NCBI GenBank assembly: GCA_943737045.1 | Contig: CALSFV010000010.1 | Location: forward strand, 1,178,001-1,242,000 | Length of the DNA stretch: 64,000 nt | Direction of reading: 5' to 3' | Origin: Parapristionchus giblindavisi | Lineage: Eukaryota > Nematoda > Chromadorea > Rhabditida > Diplogasteridae | Position numbers and translations under genes: made by a program | Shown here: in pieces, positions 24,361 to 35,211 of the stretch | Layout: every line of letters begins with the position of its first letter | Numbering within the stretch: the stretch's first letter is position 1 | The notes under the pieces: generated by a model | Told to the model about the DNA's origin: nothing | The model's input: only the letters and a program-made list of their open reading frames with translations | The model's database searches: none

Positions 24361-26088
24361 GTCGAATCATCATTTCGCAGTCTTCGCTGATGACATGGAT
24401 AGAAGGATGCCGCTACCATCATGGATCTTCAGAAGAATGGAGGTCGAAGATGGCTTCTATCGATAAACAATTTTCTGCTACACTTCAAGGTACTTAGTTG
24501 TTTTAGTAGAAAGTCCAAATAGTTTAATCCATTCTAACTTCATATTCAACAGGTCGAATCATCATTTCGCACTCTTTGCTGATGACATGGACAGAAGGAT
24601 GCCGCTACCATCATGGATCTTCAGAAGAATGGAGGTCGAAGATGGCTTCTATCTATAAACAATTTTCTGCTACACTTCAAGGTACTTAGTTGTTTTAGTA
24701 GAAAGTCCAAATAGTTTAATCCATTCTAACTTCATATTCAACAGGTCGAATTATCATTTCGCACTCTTCGCTGATGACATGGACAGAAGGATGCCGCTAC
24801 CATCATGGATCTTCAGAAGAATGGAGGTCGAAGATGGCTTCTATCGATAAACAATTTTCTGCTACACTTCAAGGTACTTAGTTGTTTTAGTAGAAAGTCC
24901 AAATAGTTTAATCCATTCTAACTTCATATTCAACAGGTCGAATCATCATTTCGCACTCTTCGCTGATGACATGGACAGAAGGATGCCGCTACCATCATGG
25001 ATCTTCAGAAGAATGGAGGTCGAAGATGGCTTCTATCGATAAACAATTTTCTGCTACACTTCAAGGTACTTAGTTGTTTTAGTAGAAAGTCCAAATAGTT
25101 TAATCCATTCTAACTTCATATTCAACAGGTCGAATCATCATTTCGCACTCTTCGCTGATGACATGGATAGAAGGATGCCGCTACCATCATGGATCTTCAG
25201 AAGAATGGAGGTCGAAGATGGCTTCTATCGATAAACAATTTTCTGCTACACTTCAAGGTACTTAGTTGTTTTAGTAGAAAGTCCAAATAGTTTAATCCAT
25301 TCTAACTTCATATTCAACAGGTCGAATCATCATTTCGCACTCTTTGCTGATGACATGGACAGAAGGATGCCGCTACCATCATGGATCTTCAGAAGAATGG
25401 AGGTCGAAGATGGCTTCTATCTATAAACAATTTTCTGCTACACTTCAAGGTACTTAGTTGTTTTAGTAGAAAGTCCAAATAGTTTAATCCATTCTAACTT
25501 CATATTCAACAGGTCGAATTATCATTTCGCACTCTTCGCTGATGACATGGACAGAAGGATGCCGCTACCATCATGGATCTTCAGAAGAATGGAGGTCGAA
25601 GATGGCTTCTATCGATAAACAATTTTCTGCTACACTTCAAGGTACTTAGTTGTTTTAGTAGAAAGTCCAAATAGTTTAATCCATTCTAACTTCATATTCA
25701 ACAGGTCGAATCATCATTTCGCACTCTTCGCTGATGACATGGACAGAAGGATGCCGCTACCATCATGGATCTTCAGAAGAATGGAGGTCGAAGATGGCTT
25801 CTATCGATAAACAATTTTCTGCTACACTTCAAGGTACTTAGTTGTTTTAGTAGAAAGTCCAAATAGTTTAATCCATTCTAACTTCATATTCAACAGGTCG
25901 AATCATCATTTCGCACTCTTCGCTGATGACATGGACAGAAGGATGCCGCTACCATCATGGATCTTCAGAAGAATGGAGGTCGAAGATGGCTTCTATCGAT
26001 AAACAATTTTCTGCTACACTTCAAGGTACTTAGTTGTTTTAGTAGAAAGTCCAAATAGTTTAATCCATTCTAACTTCATATTCAACAG
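24361..26088 (+). repeat. Nine 192-bp tandem units with exon + intron architecture
   Basis: Units start at 24361, 24553, 24745, 24937, 25129, 25321, 25513, 25705 and 25897, each exactly 192 bp. Each unit has 129 nt after an acceptor-like TATTCAACAG, then GGTACTTAG as a possible donor, then a 63-nt segment. One frame is open through all 129 nt and preserves phase from unit to unit (RIIISHSSLMTWTEGCRY … ASIDKQFSATLQ). Variant bases repeat every four units, so the array grew as 768-bp blocks. After unit 9 the frame meets TGA. No expression evidence is available from sequence alone. Confidence 0.85.
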
Positions 26089-26417
26089 GTTGAATCGTCT
26101 TTTCGATCTGATCGTTGATGACGTCATCATAAGGTCATGGATCGCTTCCATCATGGATCATCTACGACATCGGAAGAACTGAGGTCGCGGGAATTTCTCT
26201 GAAGATGCGACATCTGGCAGTTTTCTCGCTAGAATTGATAAAGATTTTTGGGTGTGTTGACATTGGCATCTGGTATCCAACCCCGCGAGGTTAAATGGGC
26301 GGAGTCAAAATCGGTACATACATAGGGCCCACCAGAAAGGGGCGGAGCCATACATCGGTGCATATGTGCAGGTTGAGGTGAGTATATGTAGATCCTTTGA
26401 CATTTAACATGATAGGG

Positions 26418-26503
26418 ACCCATGGCCTAGTGGATAAGAGCTCGGACAATCAAACCGGCCGGTTGGTCGGCAAGAAAGTTCGATTCCCGGAAGGGGATTA
26501 GCA
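26418..26503 (+). repeat. tRNA-derived segment in right arm
   Basis: Mirror copy of 20520-20604: CATGGCCTAGTGGATAAGAG … AGTTCGATTCCCGGAAGG. Its near-identity to the left-arm copy shows it is part of the duplicated arm. Confidence 0.5.
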
Positions 26504-26680
26504 AAAGATAACAACTCTCAATTGCGCTCATCTCTTTTTGCTATTTTTATTTCTGCTCTCCCTATGCTAATGTATACTGTGCGACAGATGTGCCTTAGAA
26601 TGATCGTCAACTAACTTATTTTCCTCAAAATTGCCATACATATTTAAATATATTGATAAAGGCATTGCACTTTGTATTCA

Positions 26681-27551
26681 GGTATATAAGTATAGGTAAT
26701 ATAAGTATACTATATAAGTATAGGTATAAGAAATATAGTTCGTTTAACATGCCAAGAACATGTAGAAAATGTGAACAAGCTCCATGCACTTACAGTTTTA
26801 ATTTGAGGTAGTTTGTTGCAACCCCTCATCGCTTTTTATAATGTAATGCAGTATCGATACGTGTACTACGTTTAAAAAATATTATGTTAATTGAAAATGA
26901 CAACAAAGCCATTTGAATGGCTAATTTGTTTGCTAGGGTAAGCGTGTCAGCTTTATCAATTAAATAAATTTCTGACAGCCAGAGAAGTGTGATCTTTTCT
27001 TTCGCCGATATTTCTACTTTTTCATACGAAATCTGTTCCAGTAAAAATAATAGAGTAATTTAAAGTCTTTATTTTTAAATTTTAATTTTTTTTTCAGTGA
27101 AGTTATCCCCTCCCGCCACCGGTCTCAATAGTGTTGCTAAATCGAGTTCGGTGCGCGCGCGATGACTCTGCGTCTCTGCCCATCGATCTCGTCTGATCAT
27201 CTGGCCACTCTATCACTGATCTAGCAAGGAAACGGGACCACTTCCTATCTTCTATTCAATACTATAGTCATTTCTGCAGAGATAGAGACAAATTGTAGTA
27301 ACATATCATTAAATTTTCATTAAATTGCGTATGAGACTATTTACTTTCATAGGTCTTTATCGTGATCGTGAAGTAGGTCTGAAGAAGAGATTAGGGACGG
27401 AAAGGATTATTGATCCCTGCGTAAGTAATCAATAATCCTTTTCAGTCGAGCCTCTTAAGCAGCTTGTAGACCGTACCTGTCCAGCTACCGTGTTCAACAG
27501 TGTGAAAGGATGACGTGCTTCGATCTACTACAGTAGTTGGACTTACACTTA
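26681..27551. repeat. Intergenic, holds a copy of the 13.3-kb repeat family
   Basis: 26938-27350 matches 13262-13800 with small indels (shared TCAGTGAAGTTATCCCC, ATTTCTGCAGAGATAGAGA). The rest shows no gene. Confidence 0.6.
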
Positions 27552-28173
27552 ACATGGGAATGGTGTGAACTCACATATCCCGATTTTCACGACAATTGCA
27601 GGGTTTACTAAATCGACTACGCTGATTTCAAATCTGCTTTAAAAACCTGCGAAATGTTTTTCTGGAGCGAGTTATAGTCCGACGAAAAGTGATTTTTTTT
27701 AAATGTTTCAAATGATTGTTCAGCTGGTTTTCCTGTGCAATATGATCATAATCTTCTTTTTCCACTCCAAGCAGCACCGTGGTCAAGTCTTACGATGTTT
27801 GGTTGGTATTCCGGAGGGATCTTTTGTCGTTAAAAAAAATTTATCACCCATGAATCAGAAAAAGAAGTTCACTGCCGGGGAATCGAACCAGCCTCTTCCG
27901 GAATACCAGCAAAACATCATACCACCTTAAAATGCTGCAGTTAGGATTTGAGCGAGAATATAAGAGAAGAGAAGAGCCATAAAATTCGAATGGGGAAATC
28001 AGCTGAAAAAATGGCATGAAAAGTTTTTAAAAATCGCTTTTTCCGGGCTATAACTCGCTTCAGAAAAACATTTCGCAGGTTTTTAATGCAGATTTGGAAT
28101 CAGCGTATTCGAGTTAGTATTCCCTGCAACTTTCGTGAAAATCGGGAAATGTGAGTTCACATCATTCCCATGT
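27552..28173. repeat. 0.6-kb foldback element
   Basis: ACATGGGAATGGTGTGAACT at the left end is mirrored by GTGAGTTCACATCATTCCCA at the right. Arms are about 150-170 bp. The centre (27775-27935) contains a GTATTCCGGA inverted pair and, on the minus strand, a tRNA-like GGCTGGTTCGATTCCCCGGC. Confidence 0.75.
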
Positions 28174-28325
28174 AAGCTAATAAGAATTATTATTGATAAA
28201 CTTATATTAAAAAAGAAGGGGGACGGCGCTATTATTGTGTTCCGTTTCATTTCATGTTTGATTAAAATGATTGAGGATATGGAAGGGACGCACAGGTATT
28301 ATGCTTGAGTCAGCACTTACTGAAT

Positions 28326-29502
28326 TTATATGAGAGGATATCTCACGGGATCGAAATACTCTTGGCACAGTATGAAAAAATGGAAAGTGAGATTTTTGCA
28401 GTTTTATGTAGTACTGTCCGAGAGAAGTTCACCCATGCAGGAGAGAAGTTGTGAAAATGCTTCTACGCCTCAGGGCATGACGTCATAAAAATTTAAAATT
28501 TTTGCAAACTTGCTCGTACGGCTTCATGAGTGGTACCAATCGATTCCTCGTTCAATTCTAAGACTTTTTTGATTTGGTACATTTTTTGTTAATCTTGGGT
28601 CTTCCTTTGGAAAAATGCAAAAAACATTGATAAATTCAATTTTTTCGAATTTAATATATTATGCAAGTGCAAAGGGCCGTTTTTTATTGGCTCAGTATTT
28701 TCTTATTACAATTACACATACGCTTGTACATACTGTTAATTTTTTAAGGGGGCCTGGTAGATTGGAGAAGCAAAAAAACAAGTGCAATTGAATTGTGGTG
28801 TGCTTACTGTAGCCGAGTTTCATCAGTGCCATTTCCCGGCTCCTGACTCTCGTTGTCGATGATAATTGATGTAATCATATCTACTACTGTAACACGGCTG
28901 AAGCAATATACTTATGGCATTCCTCGGCTACAGAAACTCATATAGCACACTGAAATGGCAAACGAGAGTCAGGAGCCGGGAAATAGCACTGATGAAACTC
29001 GGCTACAGTAAGCACACCACAATTCAATTGCACTTGTTTTTTTGCTTCTCCAATCTACCAGGCCCCCTTAAAAAATTAACAGTATGTACAAGCGTATGTG
29101 TAATTGTAATAAGAAAATACTGAGTCAATAAAAAACGGCCCTTTGCACTTGCATAATATATTAAATTCGAAAAAATTGAATTTATCAATGTTTTTTGCAT
29201 TTTTCCAAGGGAAGACCGAAGATTAACTAAAAATGTACCATATCAAAAAAGTCTTAGAATTGAACGAGGAATCGATTGGTACCACTCATGAACCCGTACG
29301 AGCAAGTTTGCAAAAAATTTTAATTTTTATGACGTCATGCCCTGAGGCGTAGAAGCATTTTCACAACTTCTCTCCTGCATGGGTGAACTTCTCTCGGACA
29401 GTACTACATAAAACTGCAAAATCTCACTTTCCATTTTTTCATACTGTGCCAAGCCCCAACACAAGTATGTCGATCGAGTCAGATATCCTCTCATATCTTG
29501 GT
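28326..29502. mobile_element. 1.2-kb foldback element with 9-bp target duplication
   Basis: Arms 28326-28853 and 28961-29502 are nearly identical inverted copies. The element is bracketed by the direct repeat TTACTGAAT at 28317-28325 and 29503-29511. A 9-bp duplication with long inverted arms fits the Mutator superfamily. No coding capacity. Confidence 0.65.
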
Positions 29503-29511
29503 TTACTGAAT

Positions 29512-29927
29512 GTGGATTGTATTACATTTTGCTAGAATTTCTAGACGGGAATTTTGGATCTGTTGGGACTCGAGCGGAAAATCTGATCGGTCATAAATAC
29601 TGTAAAAGGTTACCAAGAGATCAATAAGTTTGCCATATCAACAAGAATCATCTTCGTAAAGCAAAGCATCGAAATTTATAATAAGCTTATTAAATAGGTC
29701 AGTGATCAATATTAATGCTCAGTATATATCAATATTTGTTTATCATTCCTGATATGAATACTACAGTAACCACCTACCGTGTACAACACATCAAACACCG
29801 TTTATTGGGAAGAGGAACATAACTAGTAACACTACACACATGAATGCACATCTATACTTTCTCTTTATCGATTGGTCAATAGAAGAAAATGAGTCGAATG
29901 AGTCTAACCAATCGATATCAATCAATA
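29512..29927. other. Downstream region of the moma-1-like gene
   Basis: No gene seen. On the minus strand an AATAAA lies at 29809-29814, about 115 nt after the stop codon, and is a candidate poly(A) signal for the gene to the right. Confidence 0.4.
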
Positions 29928-32084
29928 TCAATCGATAATCAATTTATTTAGGACGTCCTTGATCACGGGTTTCTTCTCTCCTGTCGATGGAGCTGAAATG
30001 AATGCAATAATAAATAGAAATTTAATCATTTATTGACATGAAATTGCATGTTTTAGAATAACATTAGTTTAGGGCAACAGTTTATAATAATCCCGATGCT
30101 TCAAACGCGTGTGCGTACCAGGAAAATAGAGAATTTGAATGAAAACTACCAATTTATCGATCCATTTTGTGTATGTGCACTCATAAAATGCAAAATTTCA
30201 TTAAAAAATTATAAAATTTAAATGTATCTCTACTCACACTCCTTGAACTGCTCCCATGCCTGTTCCGTGTGGGCAATGCCAGTTCTGACTACATCAACAG
30301 CCTCATGGGGATAACAGAAGGCGGCCATAGTGACGAGACCAAGGGATGATGAGACCAGACGACCGAATGAACCACTGTAATCAATATGGAGATTATTCAT
30401 TGATTATAATGATATTATTGATTGATTGATTGTTCATCGTACTGATACTTGAAACTTATTGGCATCATACATTATTTGCATTATTTATTTGTACACCCTA
30501 ATGTTCGACCAACTATATACGGATCATATTTATAAGAAAAATTAAAATTAAAGCTAAATATCGATTTTTCTAAAACGAGCCACTATATAAATAAATCCTG
30601 TGAAGACTCCGAAAATGTATGAGCCTTTTTCAAACATTCAAAAACACAAATCACATAAAAATAAATTTAAAAAAAAAACAAACCGCTTGAGTCCCAGCAC
30701 GAATCCGGCCATACCTCCTACCGTAATCGCAGCTGCCTTTGGGAGTACGGTCCACTCTTCGTTCACGTATCGATTGACTTCTGTAATTATGCAATTATTT
30801 TATCCGCTTTCATTCAGTGTCACGGAGAACCATTACATTGTCAAAGAAACAAGAAAGCAGCGGACCGATGTGGACACAAAAATAGAATGTACATAGTTAT
30901 CACAAATCAATAAATTCAAGGTAATCAATACATCAATCATAAACTCACTCATAGCAGCATCGGTAGTCTTGTTCACGGCAGTGTCAACGACAGAGAAACG
31001 AGAAGCGACGCGATCGTATTCCTGAATTATCGATTGATGATTTATCATTTTCCTTAATAATAATAATAATAGATAATAATAATAATCTAGCCTTAATAGC
31101 CTATATAGCCTTAATAATTTAAGTAAATAAGAATAGAAAGCAAAAAAAAAAGAAGTTAAAGAATAGAGATTTGGAAATGATAATAGAAACAAAAAGTACA
31201 TTGAAATGAATAGTTTACATGAATATCAAATTAATATTGAAAGAAGAACAAATCCTTATCCCTTTTCATACAGCGATCAATTCACAGAATTCCAACTGAT
31301 ATTTTCTTTTTGAGACACTTATTAGATCTTCCCCAAACCATTTGCAAGGAACAAAGTAAAATGGCAAATAATATGACAAACCCTCTGAAAAGATGCTCTA
31401 ACGGTGGCGAACTCTCGCTGCAGAGGCAGAGGCTCTTCTGGGATGAACTTGTACTCCTTCACTGGACCACCATCACCAGGATAGATGGGCAACTGCAATG
31501 ATATAACTTAATTATCGATTAATTATTATATTTTAGAGCATCTGTGCGAGCCTTATTTATGTACACAATGAATAAATCACAACATTCATAGAAGTCGTGA
31601 AAAGAATAGCTAATATTAATAATCTTTTCTAAATGCAGCGTTTTGTTAACACTTCAATTATTCAGTAAAGGCATATCATTACCATTCTTCAAAACAAAAA
31701 CTCACTTGATCGATAGTACAAGCATTGGCGGGATTTGGTTTGGGTCTTCTGTCACTCGTGGTTAGTGCCCACCACTGAGATAGCACTCCACTAGCCTGTA
31801 TTCGAGTTCAAACTATAACAAATGAACGCAGAATTGCATTTTATCTAGTATTAAGCATTCAAGTAGTAGAACGCTCAGTTCCGTTCCTATTTCATAACTA
31901 TTCAATATTAAGTAATCAACCTCGCACTATATTCTGCCGAGAAATATGAACATCAAAAGAAATAGAGGCATAAAAAAAGAGATAAATGATTAACGAAAGA
32001 ATGATTCAAGTGGGATGAAACACAAACCTTATGGCCAGCCTCGGTGATTTTCTCCACAACAGGTGTGCTGTCGTCTTTGGTCAT
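29928..32084 (-). CDS. moma-1: MICOS subunit MIC26/27-type protein (apolipoprotein O family, MOMA-1-like)
   Basis: Seven exons join in phase: 32028-32084, 31706-31795, 31382-31492, 30949-31021, 30684-30780, 30238-30374, 29928-29992, encoding 209 aa from MTKDDSTPVVEK to a TGA stop. Family landmarks are LPIYPGDGGPVKEYKF, then ITVGGMAGFVLGLKRGSFGR and a second hydrophobic stretch ending VTMAAFCYPHEAV, which match the paired membrane segments and the CYP motif of the apolipoprotein O/MIC27 family. Members sit in the mitochondrial inner membrane and, with MIC60/MIC10, help form crista junctions; the C. elegans member is MOMA-1. Donors and acceptors are all GT/AG. A Mutator-type element ends 217 bp upstream of the start codon. 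The family call is strong; the symbol is by analogy. Confidence 0.88.
30560..30625 (-). repeat. Partial copy of the 8-bp-TSD MITE family
   Basis: CCACTATATAAATAAATCCT … CCGAAAATGTATG resembles the right end of the MITE copies at 56201 and 58518. The other end is missing. It lies in a moma-1 intron. Confidence 0.45.
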
Positions 32085-32300
32085 CCTTACCTAAATATAA
32101 TAACTAAAATATTAAGAAGCATAAGATCGCGTGGAAACAAAACAAAAAACAAGCAACTAGCTAGTTACACAAAACGCGTGCGTCATGCGTGACGAGGTTT
32201 AGAAGCAAACCCACACCACAATTTTTCGACGTTTCTCATTTATGGCCTTTTGCCAATAAGCTGTCTCACTTTTTCCGTTTTATTTCCTTTACTGTCAGAT

Positions 32301-34535
32301 GGCAAATACGAAAGGGCGCATACCCGCATGCCGCATACCGCATATTTACGAACTGTAATTGTCGTACTCATAAAATATTTAAATTTGAATTTTGTTATTA
32401 TTTTAAGAAATCGATTATGTACTCGCATCTTTGTTATTATTTATTCATAGATAGTTGATAATATAAGAAGATGGATGAATGGAAGTTTGCTGAAGAATTC
32501 TGCTTAACTCAGGTTTGTGATTTTATAATGCTTTTTACCTGCAGGTACACTCGAAATATTGAGATAAATATTTTACACTGAAATATGATTTGATCTTGAT
32601 TTATGTACAAGTAAGTGTCCTTTGGTCTTATTCTCTCTCTCTATTCAATAGAGTGATCGTATCATTTAAACATTGAATACTCAAGGGACCTATTTGAGGA
32701 TAACTTTCATCTAATTCAATCAGACCTTAGACATACAGTAATCTCCACAACAGCTCAGACCTACAGTATTCTCAACTAGAGCTCTACTAGGAGTGATTAA
32801 GATTACTGTAAATTTCATTCGGAACAAAGTAAAAACGAAGCACGACAAAGTTATATTTAAATAGATCTCGGGACTCTGTAGAAATTGCTGAGGATACTGT
32901 TGGTATGAGCTTAATTAGGGATTACTGTAGCTCTGAGCTGTAATGGGAGTACTGTTGGTATGAGCTCCAATGGTGATTACTGTAGGCGGTAAGACTCACC
33001 CGATTTAGTCAAAGTTCACTCAAAAATTCAGTGACAAGTGAAATCACCCCAGATTTTGACGTCAGACCACCCGAATTTAATTTTCAGCGACACTGGTTGC
33101 CAACGTGGTTGGTATGAGCTCTAGTGAAGAATAATGTAGCTCTGAGCTCTAGTCGGCATTACTGTAGGTATTACTGTAGATTTTAGCAGTAGTGATTTAC
33201 TGTAGAACTCAGCTCTAGTGGGATTACTGTAGGTCTGCGTCCTAATGAGACTACTGTTACAGTTTCTACTATGAATAATTGAGATTACTGTAGATTGCAA
33301 TCGAAACAAAGAAAAACAAATTTAAATAGATCTCGGGATAGTGTAGGAATGACTAATAATAATGTAGATATCGACACATCATTTGAACATTATTTTCTTT
33401 CCAGTGACCGGTCGGCCACCACATTCTCGACAGATCCCAGCAGACAATCTACAGACGACTCACAATCAGGAATCTTTGACTAGGAAACTGAAGATGGAGA
33501 TTATTTTTGATTCGTCCACAGGAATGGACCTGAATTTTTATTGTCCCGTTGTTCTTCGTTGTGTCTTGTATATTTTGCTGTTTTTATCCGTTGTTAACTC
33601 TCTAATTAACAAATAAATCCTTGAGAAGTGAGTAGAGCAAATTCCGGCTAGGCTTTTCCTTTCCTACCAGGAACATTGCCGGTGGCCTGGCAGGAAATTT
33701 ACCGGGCTCCTGGCAGGAAAATAATACCAGAGATATGCACTAAGATTACCATGGCTTATTATATACTGTAGCTCGTATTGGATTAGTAGTAGAGAAGAGA
33801 AAGAGATATTGCTGAGAAGCATGCATTGCCCTATGAATTGATCTATATATTGTGCACATACATGATAGTTACACTCTGGTTATCTATATATACAATGCAT
33901 ATTATTTCCACTTCAATCAATATATTCACTAATCAACTATATTCCCTGTTTTCCGTGCGAATATTATGTATAACAACGGTACGACAAACATTGCTTATAT
34001 ACTTTATAATCGAATAGGTATACTAAAAAAATTAAACAGGCTGTATGAAGATGGTATGATATGATTTGAATGAATTTATTCATACCTTACTATTAGACCG
34101 AAGAGTGGAGATAAAGGAGAAGAGGATGAAAGTTATCCTCAAATAGGTCCCTTGAGTATTCAATGTTTAAATGATACGATCACTCTATTGAATAGAAAGA
34201 GAGAATAAGACCAAAGGACACTTACTTGTACATAAATCAAGATCAAATCATATTTCAGTGTAAAATATTTATCTCAATATTTCGAGTGTACCTGCAGGTA
34301 AAAAGCATTATAAAATCACAAACCTGAGTTAAGCAGAATTCTTCAGCAAACTTCCATTCATCCATCTTCTTATATTATCAACTATCTATGAATAAATAAT
34401 AACAAAGATGCGAGTACATAATCGATTTCTTAAAATAATAACAAAATTCAAATTTATATATTTTATGAGTACGACAATTACAGTTCGTAAATATGCGGTA
34501 TGCGGTATGCGGGTATGCGCCCTTTCGTATTTGCC
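32301..34535. mobile_element. Non-autonomous Mutator-type foldback with 9-bp target duplication
   Basis: Ends are GGCAAATACGAAAGGGCGCA and its inverse; inverted arms are about 410 bp (32301-32712 and 34124-34535). Perfect 9-bp direct repeats CTGTCAGAT flank it (32292-32300 and 34536-34544). Nine-base duplications are typical of Mutator/MULE transposition, and a MULE transposase gene is present at 32-1961. The interior (32713-34123) has no transposase and many ATTACTGTAG / GAGCTCTAGT short repeats. It lies upstream of the moma-1-like start. Confidence 0.78.
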
Positions 34536-35211
34536 CTGTCAGATATTTCTGAGATCTTTCAACATTTCAAGATTCGATTAATAATTGCATTCTTGTATAA
34601 ACCTCTTTATCAGATTGCAACCATTACGAACTAAAACAAGACAAGATTTTCACAGATTGACAACTTGTCGCAAGGGGATAAAACACTTATTATGAATTTA
34701 TACAGTATAAATAGCATGTTGCGATATAGATTTCTCTTTTTTATTACAACAACCATGAAACGTGTCAAACTGGACTCATGAATAGGGACGGTGTCTAGTA
34801 TTGTGAAGGGGAGGACGACAAAGGGATGTGTAAACCAATGGTAACTCTGGACTAACTATGTTTGATCCTTCTGATCATGGGGTGTAAAGGTGTAATCAAT
34901 ATCCATTGTTGATAACGATAGGGGAGAATATCGATTTGTTGGGTGGGGCTCGAGCACAGTTTTTACAACAAATGCAAAATGAGAAAGATTTTGTATAGAT
35001 ATCAGAGGGAGGAAATGAAAAAAATGAAACAAGAGACATTGCATATCATACGAGAAGGTGCAATAAATTAATATAGATTAGGACCAATCGAAACGAGCTA
35101 CCGTACGCACGCTCAATGTGGTACTACTACTGTATTGGTGGAGTCGGATGATGTTGGTATACGGTAGTCGATCGATCAGACAGGCGGATCGTGGCGGGAG
35201 CCTGGAGGAGT
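34536..35211. other. Intergenic region between flower and moma-1-like
   Basis: AT-rich sequence without a recognised gene. The 62-residue minus frame at 34856-35044 has no recognisable feature. Confidence 0.4.

Larger units (their letters stand above)
20332..26680. repeat. 6.3-kb asymmetric foldback with captured internal sequence
   Basis: The left arm 20332-21452 (1.1 kb) is inverted relative to the right arm 24020-26680 (2.7 kb). Outer ends are TGAATACAAAGTGCAATGCC and its complement. The right arm is longer because a 192-bp unit, present once in the left arm (about 20930-21125), occurs nine times. The spacer 21453-24019 contains a possible gene fragment (21493-22333) and a purine microsatellite. 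Confidence 0.85.
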
